DNA of 10,915 nucleotides from JALCLA01 sp965653565. GTDB lineage: Bacteria; Pseudomonadota; Gammaproteobacteria; Xanthomonadales; Xanthomonadaceae. The first letter of the stretch is position 1; the number at the start of each line of letters is the position of its first letter. A program made the position numbers and the translations under genes. A model generated the notes under the pieces. That model searched no databases. It was not told where the DNA came from and saw only the letters and a program-made list of their open reading frames with translations. Positions 1 through 6,312 of the stretch are shown here, one piece after another. The DNA lies in assembly GCA_965653565.1 (NCBI GenBank), contig CBFHAI010000087.1, forward strand, positions 1-10,915, in the 5' to 3' direction.

Positions 1-48
1 CTTGCTGTTCAACCCATACTTTTCTGATGGATTTTCCCCGGACAGTAG
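1..48. mobile_element. Possible tip of an insertion sequence (edge of window)
   Basis: The first 48 bases are more AT-rich than the rest of the window and hold no gene. Read on the minus strand they begin CTACTGTCCGGGGAAAATCC, which looks like a terminal inverted repeat of an insertion sequence whose body would lie to the left, outside the window. Neither the second terminus, a target duplication nor a transposase is visible, so this is a weak inference from sequence style alone. It could equally be ordinary intergenic DNA. Confidence 0.2.
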
Positions 49-91
49 TGCGCCTGCGCGGGAATGACGGAGGGAGGCGCAGGAATGATGA
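49..91. repeat. Degenerate GCGCGGGAATGACGG-type intergenic repeat
   Basis: This stretch contains GCGCCTGCGCGGGAATGACGG followed by GGCGCAGGAATGATG. That gives two imperfect copies of GGAATGAYG at 61-69 and 82-90, and an inverted pair CCTGCGC (53-59) / GCGCAGG (77-83) that can form a 7-bp stem. Similar GTCATTCCCGCGCAGGCG strings are common interspersed repeats in high-GC proteobacteria. It lies just downstream of the minus-strand lipoprotein gene and could act as its transcription end. The copy number elsewhere in the genome cannot be seen here. Confidence 0.45.
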
Positions 92-112
92 AGGCGGGCG
101 ACAGCGCCGCCA

Positions 113-427
113 TCACCAGCTGAAGGTCAACGCGATCACCGTCGTTTCGCTGCCGGCGATGCGCGCCTTGCATTCGAAGCCCTGCTTGGATTCGCTCGGC
201 AGGCCCGCGTCGATGGTCACGGTGGAGGCGATCGTCACGGTGTCGCCATCGGACTTGGCCTTGGCAACCATGTCGGCCTGATCGAGCACGTAGGATTTGC
301 CGGTGAGCTTTTCGGCGAGCTTTTCGCTGCAGGCCTTGGCGGCCTGGTCTTCGCGGCCGCCGCCGCAGCCGGCCAGCAGCACGACGACAGCGAGCCAATA
401 CACTTCGCGCCGGTACGGATTGCGCAT
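113..427 (-). CDS. Small predicted outer-membrane lipoprotein, function unknown
   Basis: A protein of 104 residues. The first 20 form a lipoprotein signal peptide: R6/R7 near the start, a hydrophobic core at 11-19, and a lipobox L18-A19-G20-C21 followed by a Gly-rich linker. Signal peptidase II should cut before C21. The mature part is about 84 residues, charged and probably beta-rich towards the end (repeated V-T-I), with two further cysteines (C33 and C86) that could form a disulfide in the periplasm. An upstream ATG at 499 is open in this frame, but I chose 427 because a strong GGGAGGGA ribosome site lies 10 bases before it and because the signal peptide then starts correctly. I do not recognise the family and assign no function. 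It is the last of four minus-strand genes, with its own 259-base upstream gap. Confidence 0.75.
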   Translation of the reverse strand: MRNPYRREVYWLAVVVLLAGCGGGREDQAAKACSEKLAEKLTGKSYVLDQADMVAKAKSDGDTVTIASTVTIDAGLPSESKQGFECKARIAGSETTVIALTFSW

Positions 428-457
428 GGGGAAACGTCCCTCCCGTTGTCCCGTGAG

Positions 458-476
458 TCCTGGCGAAGCGCCAGGA
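458..476 (-). promoter_or_regulatory. Perfect 8-bp stem-loop in the lipoprotein leader
   Basis: TCCTGGCG (458-465) and CGCCAGGA (469-476) are exact inverted repeats around a 3-base loop. In the minus-strand transcript the hairpin lies about 30 bases before the lipoprotein ATG and upstream of its ribosome site. It has no U-tract, so it does not look like a simple terminator. It may stabilise the leader RNA or reduce read-through from the glutaredoxin gene upstream. The structure is directly visible; the role is inferred. Confidence 0.5.
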
Positions 477-529
477 GCGCAGGAGCCAGGGCGGCGCAAC
501 TTCGGTTCGAAATGTGCGCCTGTTCATAA

Positions 530-558
530 AACCTACCGGAAACGCCGCGGAAAGTCAC
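530..558 (-). promoter_or_regulatory. Weak sigma-70-like promoter candidate for the lipoprotein gene
   Basis: On the minus strand, GTGACT (558-553, four of six matches to TTGACA) is followed after 17 bases by TAGGTT (535-530, three of six matches to TATAAT). A start near 523 would give a leader of roughly 95 bases containing the 458-476 hairpin. The rest of the 428-686 gap shows no gene that I can support. Confidence 0.25.
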
Positions 559-686
559 TGCGGCTCGCGCGGTGTGACGCTGTTTCACGATTCTGCGCGC
601 GCCGATTCCGCGCGGTCACGATGCGCGACATCGCCCGCGACCGGCGCGACTCGCGCCGCCGCATGCGGCTTTCGCTTCGGCGCCGA

Positions 687-1616
687 TCAGTAGCGCGACA
701 CCGACGGATCGATCTCGCGGGACCACGCGTCGATGCCGCCTTCGACGTTGTACAGATCGTGGAAACCGAGGCTGCGGAAATATTCCGCGGCCTGCCGGCT
801 CGAATTGCCGTGATGGCAAAGGAAGGCGAGCGGCAGATCTTTCGGCAGTTCTTCCAGGCGCGCCTGGGTGTCGTGATCGAGCACGTCGTGCGGCTGCGGG
901 AACGGTGCGCGCGCGCGATCGTCGGCCGGCCGCACGTCGATCACGTCGACCGTGCCGGCGATGATGCGATCGTGCAGTTCCTGCACGCTGAGCGACTTCA
1001 CCGCCGGCGGCGCGTTCGGATTGCGGATCGCCAGGCCGGCGCCGCGCGCGTCTTCCACCCAATCGATCTCCAGGCCCTTGGCGCGCTGGGCGCTGGCCAG
1101 ATCCAGCAGGATCTGCAGGCCGGCCGCTTCGGCGACGATCTCGTTGCCCTGCGCCGGCTTGAGCTGGAACTGCGCGTTGAAGCGCGGATCGATCGTCAGG
1201 TGCAGCGCCAGCGACGGATCGGCGTCGTCGAGCGCGCTGCGGATCGCATTGGCGGCGGTCGGCGTGACCGTGATCGAAGGCGGCGTGCGATCCGGCGCCG
1301 GGCGGCCGAACAGCGTGTGCAGCTCGCCGGAATTGAGCATGGCCTCGATGATGTCGCTGCCGCCGACCAGTTCGCCCTTCACATACAGCTGCGGAATGGT
1401 CGGCCAGCTGCCGTAAGCCTTGATGCCTTCGCGGATTTCCGGATCGGACAGCACATCGACCGTCGCGTAGTCGTCGACGATGCCCGACAGCGCACCGATG
1501 GCCTTGGCGGAAAATCCGCAGCGTGGCGCGTCGGGCGTGCCCTTCATGAACAACACGACGGGGTTGGCGGCGAGCAGCGATTCGATGCGTTCGCGAAGCT
1601 GGGGAGTGAGCGACAT
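687..1616 (-). CDS. grxD: Monothiol glutaredoxin / A-type-like / rhodanese fusion (Grx4 family)
   Basis: A 309-residue cytoplasmic protein with three domains. Residues 1-105 are a class II monothiol glutaredoxin: the CGFS active site is at C33-S36, with K25, the WPTIPQ loop at 71-76 and G85-G86 for glutathione binding. Such proteins carry a glutathione-ligated [2Fe-2S] cluster for transfer. Residues about 113-205 resemble the A-type (IscA/HesB) scaffold: an ITVTPTAANAIRSAL start, an LRL-like strand, and GLAIRNPN near the end. None of the three cluster-binding cysteines is present. Residues about 208-305 are a rhodanese domain with active loop CHHGNSSR and catalytic C267. C33 and C267 are the only cysteines in the chain. 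Simple GrxD proteins are about 115 residues, so this is a long fused form. The start at 1616 matches the usual glutaredoxin N-terminus; the ribosome site is weak. A role in Fe-S or sulfur trafficking is inferred from the family. Confidence 0.93.
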   Translation of the reverse strand: MSLTPQLRERIESLLAANPVVLFMKGTPDAPRCGFSAKAIGALSGIVDDYATVDVLSDPEIREGIKAYGSWPTIPQLYVKGELVGGSDIIEAMLNSGELHTLFGRPAPDRTPPSITVTPTAANAIRSALDDADPSLALHLTIDPRFNAQFQLKPAQGNEIVAEAAGLQILLDLASAQRAKGLEIDWVEDARGAGLAIRNPNAPPAVKSLSVQELHDRIIAGTVDVIDVRPADDRARAPFPQPHDVLDHDTQARLEELPKDLPLAFLCHHGNSSRQAAEYFRSLGFHDLYNVEGGIDAWSREIDPSVSRY

Positions 1617-1659
1617 GGGGATTGGCCTGAAGAATTGACGTGCAGTTTAGCGCTGCAGA

Positions 1660-1690
1660 ATTACGTGGCGGCAGCGGCCGGCGGGTTCAA
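1660..1690 (-). promoter_or_regulatory. Weak promoter candidate for the glutaredoxin fusion gene
   Basis: On the minus strand, TTGAAC (1690-1685) is followed after 19 bases by CGTAAT (1665-1660). Each box has four matches of six to consensus, but the spacer is longer than the ideal 17. TAAACT at 1649-1644 is another possible -10. The -35 candidate falls inside the loop of the stem at 1676-1703, so the two readings compete. Confidence 0.2.
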
Positions 1691-1703
1691 GATCGCGCCG
1701 GCC
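1676..1703 (-). terminator. GC-rich stem-loop just after the SGNH esterase gene
   Basis: GGCCGGCG (1676-1683) and CGCCGGCC (1696-1703) are exact 8-bp inverted repeats with a 12-base loop. The stem starts 4 bases after the esterase stop codon in the minus-strand transcript. There is no following U-run, so if it works as a terminator it is a non-canonical one. In a genome this GC-rich a chance stem is possible. Confidence 0.35.
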
Positions 1704-1707
1704 CCAA

Positions 1708-2394
1708 TCATTCGTCCGCCGTGAGCAGCCCGCGCGCGATCGGCCGCGCGATGGCGGTCCATTCGGCGTACAGCGCAGCCGACGGATGCAGCCCGTCGTC
1801 GGCCACCATGCGCGGCTCGCCACCGGTTTTCCGGCTCACCGGCGCGATGTCGGCGACGGCCGCGCGCAAAGCGCGCGACACCTTCGCCACCGCCGCGTTG
1901 TAGGCATCGAGTTGCTGCGCGATCTGCGCCCGATCGCGGCCGCTGCGTTCGCCGAACGGGGTGACGCCCCAATCGGGAATCGTCAGCACCAGCACGCGCT
2001 GCGGACGCTGGTCGGCGAGCGCGATGGCGCGTTTGAGAAGGACTTCGAATTCGCGTTCGAAATCGGCGACCGGCAGGCCGCGATACTGGTTGTTCACGCC
2101 GATCAGCAGCGAGACGAAATCCCACTCGCCGAGCGGTTCGGCGGTATCCATGGCTGCGCTCAGTTCGCCAGTGGTCCAGCCGGTGGTCGCGATGATGCGC
2201 GGGTCTTCCAGCGCGATGCCATCGGCGCGCAGCGCGCGCGCCAGTTGCACCGGCCAGCGGCCTGCTTCCGGCACCGATTCGCCGATCGTGTAGGAATCGC
2301 CGAGCGCCAGATAGCGCAGGCTGCCGGCGGGGGAGGCGTGGGCGAAGGTGAAGCTCATGAGGAAAATAGCCGCTGCGCGCAGGAGAATCGCCAT
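1708..2394 (-). CDS. Secreted SGNH/GDSL-family esterase or lipase
   Basis: A 228-residue protein. Residues 1-20 are a Sec signal peptide ending in A18-H19-A20, so the enzyme should be periplasmic or exported. The SGNH blocks are all present: block I GDSYTIGES with nucleophile S34, block II G72 within TTGWTT, block III G99-V-N101 with N101 as the oxyanion-hole residue, and block V D200-G-L-H203 providing the catalytic Asp and His. Size and layout fit the TesA-like or lysophospholipase-like SGNH hydrolases that act on esters or thioesters; the substrate cannot be told from the sequence. The start at 2394 is supported by GAGG six bases before the ATG and by a complete signal peptide. It lies between alaA and the glutaredoxin fusion on the same strand, with gaps of 84 and 91 bases. 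Confidence 0.9.
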   Translation of the reverse strand: MAILLRAAAIFLMSFTFAHASPAGSLRYLALGDSYTIGESVPEAGRWPVQLARALRADGIALEDPRIIATTGWTTGELSAAMDTAEPLGEWDFVSLLIGVNNQYRGLPVADFEREFEVLLKRAIALADQRPQRVLVLTIPDWGVTPFGERSGRDRAQIAQQLDAYNAAVAKVSRALRAAVADIAPVSRKTGGEPRMVADDGLHPSAALYAEWTAIARPIARGLLTADE

Positions 2395-2437
2395 TCTTCG
2401 CCTCGATGCGGGGAGGGCGAAACCATGCTCACCCCAG

Positions 2438-2458
2438 CCCTCGCCTTGAAGGAAAGGG
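2438..2458 (-). terminator. Imperfect stem-loop / REP-like remnant between alaA and the esterase
   Basis: CCCT (2438-2441), CCTT (2444-2447), AAGG (2449-2452) and AGGG (2455-2458) can pair as a stem with an internal CG/AA mismatch. The surrounding CTCACCCCAGCCCTCGCC and GGAAAGGGAG (2428-2460) resemble the widespread CCCTCACCC...GGGAGAGGG intergenic palindromes of proteobacteria in decayed form. It sits 21 bases past the alaA stop codon and could weaken read-through into the esterase gene. No U-tract is present. Confidence 0.3.
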
Positions 2459-2478
2459 AGTACAAACGATGCGCCGCA

Positions 2479-3726
2479 TCACGCGATCGCCGCATGCCGC
2501 GACGGCGCCGCATCGAGCTGCCGTTCCAGCGCGCGTTCGATGCGCGCGAACACTTCGCGCACCTCGGCCGGCTGCGGCAGCAGCGTCACCCGGAAATGGT
2601 TGCGATAGGCGACGTTGAAGCTCGAACCGGGCACCACGAGCACACCTTCGGTCTCGAGCAGATCGAGCGCGAATTTGTGATCGTCGAACGCGACACCGCC
2701 GGTTTTCACACCGGGAAACGCATAAAGCGCGCCCTGCGGCGCCACCAGCGACAGGAACCGACTGGCCTCGCAGGCTTCCATCACCGCGCGCCGCGCTTCG
2801 TACAGGCGGCCGCCGGGAGAAGTGAGTTCAGAAATCGTGTTGGGCCCCTGCAAAGCGGCGCGCGCGGCCCATTGGCCGGGCACGTTGGCGCACAGGCGCA
2901 GCGCACCGAGCAGGTCGAGCGCGTGGTGATAATCGCCGCTGCGGATCGGGTCGCCCGACAAGGTCGCCCAGCCCACGCGGTAGCCGCAGGCGCGATGCAC
3001 TTTCGACAGGCCGCCGAAGCTCAGGCAGGGCAGATCGCCGGCCAGCGGTGCGAGCGGTTCGAAGCGCGCGCCGTCGTAGACGATGCCGTCGTAGATCTCG
3101 TCGGCCATCAGCAGCAGCCGGTGTTTTTCCGCGATGCGCACCAGTGCCTGCAGCAGTTCGCGCGGATACACCGCGCCGGACGGATTGTTCGGATTGATCA
3201 GCACCAGCGCGCGCGTGCGCGGCGTCACCAGGCGTTCGATCTGTTCGGGGTCGGGCAGGAATCCGTTTTCGGGCCGGCAGTCGTAATAGGCCGGCACCCC
3301 ATCGTTGAGGATGGTGGCGGCGCTCCACAGCGGATAATCCGGGCTCGGCAGCAGCACTTCGTCGCCCGGGTTGAGCAGCGCGCGCAGCGCCATGTCGATC
3401 AACTCGCTGACGCCGTTGCCCATGAACACATGATTCGCCGTCACGCCGTGCGCCCCGCGCGCCAGCATCTGCGCCGCGACGGCGTCGCGCGCTTCGGTGA
3501 GGCCCTGCTGGTGGCAGTACGGATCGCTTTCGGCCACGTGGTGCGCGATCGCATCCTGCACATGCTGCGGCGCGCGAAAACCGAAGGCGCCCGGGTTGCC
3601 GATGTTGAGCTTGATCAGTTCGCGGCCCTGGGCTTCCAGATCGCGCGCCCGGCGCGCCAGTTCGCCGCGGATTTCGTATCGGACCTGGGACAGACGCTGG
3701 CGGGTGGGGACGGAACGCTGGGGCAT
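2479..3726 (-). CDS. alaA: Alanine-forming aminotransferase AlaA (glutamate-pyruvate aminotransferase)
   Basis: A 415-residue cytoplasmic fold-type I PLP enzyme that makes L-alanine from pyruvate with glutamate as amino donor. It is close along its length to the 405-residue E. coli AlaA (YfbQ), sharing YEIRG near residue 17, KLNIGNP at 39-45, GNGVSEL at 103-109, PSPDYPLW at 127-134 and RLCANVP at 277-283. PLP residues are visible: N181 in NPNNPSG, D209 and Y212 in ADEIY, and the Schiff-base lysine K242 in GGLSK. R379 in HFRV is the expected substrate-carboxylate arginine. The frame stays open 59 codons further upstream, but that part is Arg/Pro-rich and unlike the family, so I use the ATG at 3726; no clear ribosome site precedes it. 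It is the first of four minus-strand genes and divergent from rsgA. Confidence 0.95.
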   Translation of the reverse strand: MPQRSVPTRQRLSQVRYEIRGELARRARDLEAQGRELIKLNIGNPGAFGFRAPQHVQDAIAHHVAESDPYCHQQGLTEARDAVAAQMLARGAHGVTANHVFMGNGVSELIDMALRALLNPGDEVLLPSPDYPLWSAATILNDGVPAYYDCRPENGFLPDPEQIERLVTPRTRALVLINPNNPSGAVYPRELLQALVRIAEKHRLLLMADEIYDGIVYDGARFEPLAPLAGDLPCLSFGGLSKVHRACGYRVGWATLSGDPIRSGDYHHALDLLGALRLCANVPGQWAARAALQGPNTISELTSPGGRLYEARRAVMEACEASRFLSLVAPQGALYAFPGVKTGGVAFDDHKFALDLLETEGVLVVPGSSFNVAYRNHFRVTLLPQPAEVREVFARIERALERQLDAAPSRHAAIA

Positions 3727-3814
3727 CGGGCGAAAACGGTGGCGAATTTGCCGCCAGCCTACCGGAATTTGTGCGCTGCGGAAGGGGTTGGCGATGGCCA
3801 ATCGCGGGCAATTG

Positions 3815-3839
3815 CGCCGCCGGTTTCGCAGCGGCGGCG
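3815..3839. other. Inverted repeat in the alaA-rsgA divergent region
   Basis: CGCCGCCG (3815-3822) and CGGCGGCG (3832-3839) form an exact 8-bp inverted repeat with a 9-base loop inside the 220-base gap between alaA and rsgA. It could be an operator or an RNA stem, but GC-only repeats like this occur easily by chance here. Apart from the promoter-like boxes at its two ends, I see nothing else in 3727-3946. Confidence 0.2.
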
Positions 3840-3934
3840 AGCCCGGCAGGCGCGGCTTTCGTGCTGGTCGACATCGGCCGGACTCGCTGAACGCGCCGCG
3901 CAACGCGAAACCGCCTATTCCCGACGCGTTTGCT

Positions 3935-3940
3935 TACAAT
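3935..3940 (+). promoter_or_regulatory. -10 box of rsgA, implying a leaderless mRNA
   Basis: TACAAT matches the sigma-70 -10 consensus at five of six bases and is preceded by TTTGCT. It ends six bases before the rsgA ATG, so transcription would begin at about 3946-3948, on or next to the start codon. There is no Shine-Dalgarno sequence in front of the ATG, in keeping with leaderless translation. No good -35 box lies at the expected distance. Confidence 0.4.
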
Positions 3941-3946
3941 CGACGC

Positions 3947-5032
3947 ATGCAGCTAGACGCCCAGACCGCGCACCGCCTCGCCGCCATCGGATGGCGCGAG
4001 GATGCGCCGGCCGGCGAGGCGCTGCGCAACGCCGATGGCGGGCGCCTGGCGCGCGTCACCGAGCAGCATCGCAGCGGCTATCGCGTCACCGACGGTGAGC
4101 GCGAGTTTTCCGTGCAATCGCCGGCCGCCTGGATTCGCGCCGGCTATCCGCCGGAACAGCGCGCTGCCGTGGGGGATTGGGTGCGGCTGGAAGACGGTGC
4201 CGACCAGATCCTCGAACTGCTGCCGCGCCGCAGCCTGTTCAAGCGCGCCGCGGCCGGCGAGCACTACAAACAGCAGCCGATCGCGGCCAACATCGACGTG
4301 GTACTGGTCGTCACCGGCCTCGATGGCGATTTCAACGCGCGCCGCATCGAACGCTATCTGGTGCTGGTTTTCAGCAGCGGCGCGCAGCCGGTGGTGGTGC
4401 TGACCAAGGCCGATCGCTGCGAGCAAGTCGATGCGCTGCGCGCGCACCTGGCCGCGATCGAACTGGGCGGCGTGCCGGTGCACGCGGTGAACGCGAAGGA
4501 CGCGCAAAGCGTGTCGGTGCTCGACGAATACCTCGGCACCGGTCGCACGGCGGTGCTGGTCGGCTCGTCCGGCGCCGGCAAATCGACGCTCACCAACACC
4601 TTGCTCGGCCGCGAAAAAATGAAGACCGGCGCGGTGCGCGGCACCGATTCGCGCGGCCGCCATACCACCACGCACCGCGCCTTGATCCCGCTGCCGCAGG
4701 GCGGCTGCCTGATCGACACCCCCGGCATGCGCGAACTCAAGCTCACCGGCGAAGAAGACCTCGGCGAGACGGTGTTCGAAGACATCGAAGCGATCGCCGC
4801 GCAATGCCGCTTCCGCGATTGCCGGCACGAATCCGAACCCGGATGCGCGGTGCAGGCGGCGCTGGGCAAGGGCGAAATCGACCCCGCGCGCTGGCAGAAC
4901 TACCGCAAGCTGCAGGACGAGCTCACCGCCGCCTCCGACACGCTGGCCGCGCAACAGGCGCGCAAATCCGACGCGCGCGTGCTGGGCAAGGCGCTCAACA
5001 AACGCCTCACCGAGAAGTACGGCAAGCGCTGA
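3947..5032 (+). CDS. rsgA: Ribosome small-subunit-dependent GTPase A (RsgA/YjeQ family)
   Basis: A 361-residue cytoplasmic GTPase that, by family, acts in late 30S subunit maturation. Residues about 30-95 fit the N-terminal OB-fold (GRLARVTEQHRSGYRV, then VGDWVRLED). The G motifs come in circularly permuted order, the mark of this family: G4 T153-K-A-D156, G1 P-loop GSSGAGKS at 206-213, switch I RHTTTH at 238-243, G3 D257-T-P-G260. The C-terminal zinc site is complete: C287, C292, H294, C300 with the same spacing as E. coli RsgA. G4 is TKAD rather than NKxD, and switch II reads DTPGMREL rather than DSPGVREF, so this may be the second, paralogous RsgA subfamily. The ATG at 3947 fits the family N-terminus; there is no ribosome site, and a -10 box lies directly upstream. 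The QEGLA gene follows after 17 bases. Confidence 0.93.
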   Translation: MQLDAQTAHRLAAIGWREDAPAGEALRNADGGRLARVTEQHRSGYRVTDGEREFSVQSPAAWIRAGYPPEQRAAVGDWVRLEDGADQILELLPRRSLFKRAAAGEHYKQQPIAANIDVVLVVTGLDGDFNARRIERYLVLVFSSGAQPVVVLTKADRCEQVDALRAHLAAIELGGVPVHAVNAKDAQSVSVLDEYLGTGRTAVLVGSSGAGKSTLTNTLLGREKMKTGAVRGTDSRGRHTTTHRALIPLPQGGCLIDTPGMRELKLTGEEDLGETVFEDIEAIAAQCRFRDCRHESEPGCAVQAALGKGEIDPARWQNYRKLQDELTAASDTLAAQQARKSDARVLGKALNKRLTEKYGKR

Positions 5033-5049
5033 GGCGCGCCGGCCGGCCG

Positions 5050-6309
5050 ATGGACGAAACCGCCACCCTCGACCACATCGCCAAGCTCGACCAACGGCTG
5101 GTCAACGCGGTCAAAGGCATCAAGCTGCTCAGCGCCGTGAGCTGGCCGGCGGCGGTACAGCAGGATTTCATCGCGCGCTGGCATCGCAAGGATGCGCGAT
5201 TGCCCGAGGTGCACTACCCGCGCTACGAATTTTCCGAAGTGCGCGCGGAACTCGATTCGATCGCCGCCGCGGCCGACCCGCTGCACCCGCTCGGCGACTA
5301 TCTGCACCGCACCATCGAAAGCTACCGCATCGCCACCCGCCTGCTCGAATGTCTCGGCACCGACGCGGTGACCGAGCATTCCGTGCGGCTGTTCGGCAAG
5401 CCCGGCGATCGCCTGCCTGGCGGCGAATTGAGCAACACCGACGCGGCGCTGCATTTCATCCAGCTGGCGAACGAGCTCGATCGCGAATTGACCCAGCACG
5501 AAGCCGAATACGTGCTGCCGGCCGAGGTGTTGCAGGTCGAACTGCAGGAACAGATTTCGCGCTTCTTCGTACATCACAAGGTGCGCGTCGATATCGATCC
5601 GGACCTGATCGCGAAGGCCGCCGCCGGCCCCACGCGCATCCGCCTGCGTTCGGCTACCGGCTTCACCGAATACGATCGTCATCAGCTCGTCGAACACGAA
5701 GCCTTCGTGCATTCGCTGACCGCGCTCAACGGCCGCGAACAGCCCAATCTCAAATCGCTGGCGCTCAATTCGCCGCGCACCACGGCCACCCAGGAAGGCT
5801 TGGCGACCTTCGCCGAACTGATCACCGGCGCCATCGACATCGGCCGCATGAAGCGCATCAGCCTGCGCATCGTGGCGATCGACATGGCGTTGAACGGCGC
5901 GGATTTCCTCGAGGTTTTCAAGTTCTTCCTCGACGCCGGCCAGACCGAAGCCGACAGCTTCACCTCGGCGATGCGCGTTTATCGCGGCGCGCCGGTCACC
6001 GGCAAGGCGGCCTTCACCAAGGACACCGTGTATCTGCACGGCCTGCTCGGCGTGCACACGTTCTTCCGCTGGGCGCTCAAGCACAAACGCCTGAAGCTGT
6101 GCCGGCTATTGTTCGCCGGCAAGATGAATCTGCACGATCTGTTCGTGCTCGAACCGTATTTCGATTCGGGCTATCTGGCGCCGCCGCTCTACATTCCGCC
6201 GTGGGTCGCGCGGGCGAACGGATTGGCCGGCATGCTGGCCTTCTCGCTGTTTGCCAACAAGATCCGGCTCGATCGGGTCGAGGCCGAGGACCTGGTGCTG
6301 GGGCTGTAG
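5050..6309 (+). CDS. DUF1704 / QEGLA-motif protein, putative MATCAP-like metallopeptidase
   Basis: A 419-residue soluble protein with no signal peptide or membrane segment. It matches the family usually annotated as flavohemoglobin expression-modulating QEGLA motif protein (DUF1704). Two motifs stand out: H216-E217-A-F-V-H221 (HExxxH) and, 27 residues on, Q248-E249-G-L-A252. FTKD at 322-325 with YLHG at 328-331 is a further likely conserved block. The eukaryotic members (KIAA0895L/MATCAP) are zinc tyrosine carboxypeptidases of tubulin that use an HExxxH site with a downstream glutamate. By analogy H216 and H221 with E249 could bind zinc and E217 be catalytic. Bacteria lack such tubulin tails, so the substrate here is unknown. 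Residues about 60-190 are probably alpha-helical. It starts 17 bases after rsgA and is probably cotranscribed; its own ribosome site is weak (GAGG 15 bases before the ATG). Confidence 0.85.
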   Translation: MDETATLDHIAKLDQRLVNAVKGIKLLSAVSWPAAVQQDFIARWHRKDARLPEVHYPRYEFSEVRAELDSIAAAADPLHPLGDYLHRTIESYRIATRLLECLGTDAVTEHSVRLFGKPGDRLPGGELSNTDAALHFIQLANELDRELTQHEAEYVLPAEVLQVELQEQISRFFVHHKVRVDIDPDLIAKAAAGPTRIRLRSATGFTEYDRHQLVEHEAFVHSLTALNGREQPNLKSLALNSPRTTATQEGLATFAELITGAIDIGRMKRISLRIVAIDMALNGADFLEVFKFFLDAGQTEADSFTSAMRVYRGAPVTGKAAFTKDTVYLHGLLGVHTFFRWALKHKRLKLCRLLFAGKMNLHDLFVLEPYFDSGYLAPPLYIPPWVARANGLAGMLAFSLFANKIRLDRVEAEDLVLGL

Positions 6310-6312
6310 CCC

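Noticed and set aside
27..281. Small plus-strand open frame overlapping the lipoprotein gene
   Set aside because: No ribosome site and no protein-like motif. The opposite strand carries a lipobox and a strong ribosome site.
1676..1703. Canonical rho-independent terminator
   Set aside because: The stem is strong but no T-run follows on the transcribed strand, so I list it only as a low-confidence, non-canonical candidate.
297..1724. Long plus-strand open frame (475 codons) across the glutaredoxin gene
   Set aside because: Arg/Gly-rich shadow of the minus-strand fusion gene, with no recognisable domain; long antisense frames are expected at this GC content.
3727..3903. 59-codon N-terminal extension of alaA
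   Set aside because: Arg/Pro-rich, absent from the E. coli family member, and it would leave almost no room for the alaA and rsgA promoters.
1786..4098. Plus-strand open frame of 770 codons over the esterase, alaA and the rsgA start
   Set aside because: It covers three well-supported genes in antisense or another frame and has a composition (Arg, Ala, His, Gln) typical of shadow frames.
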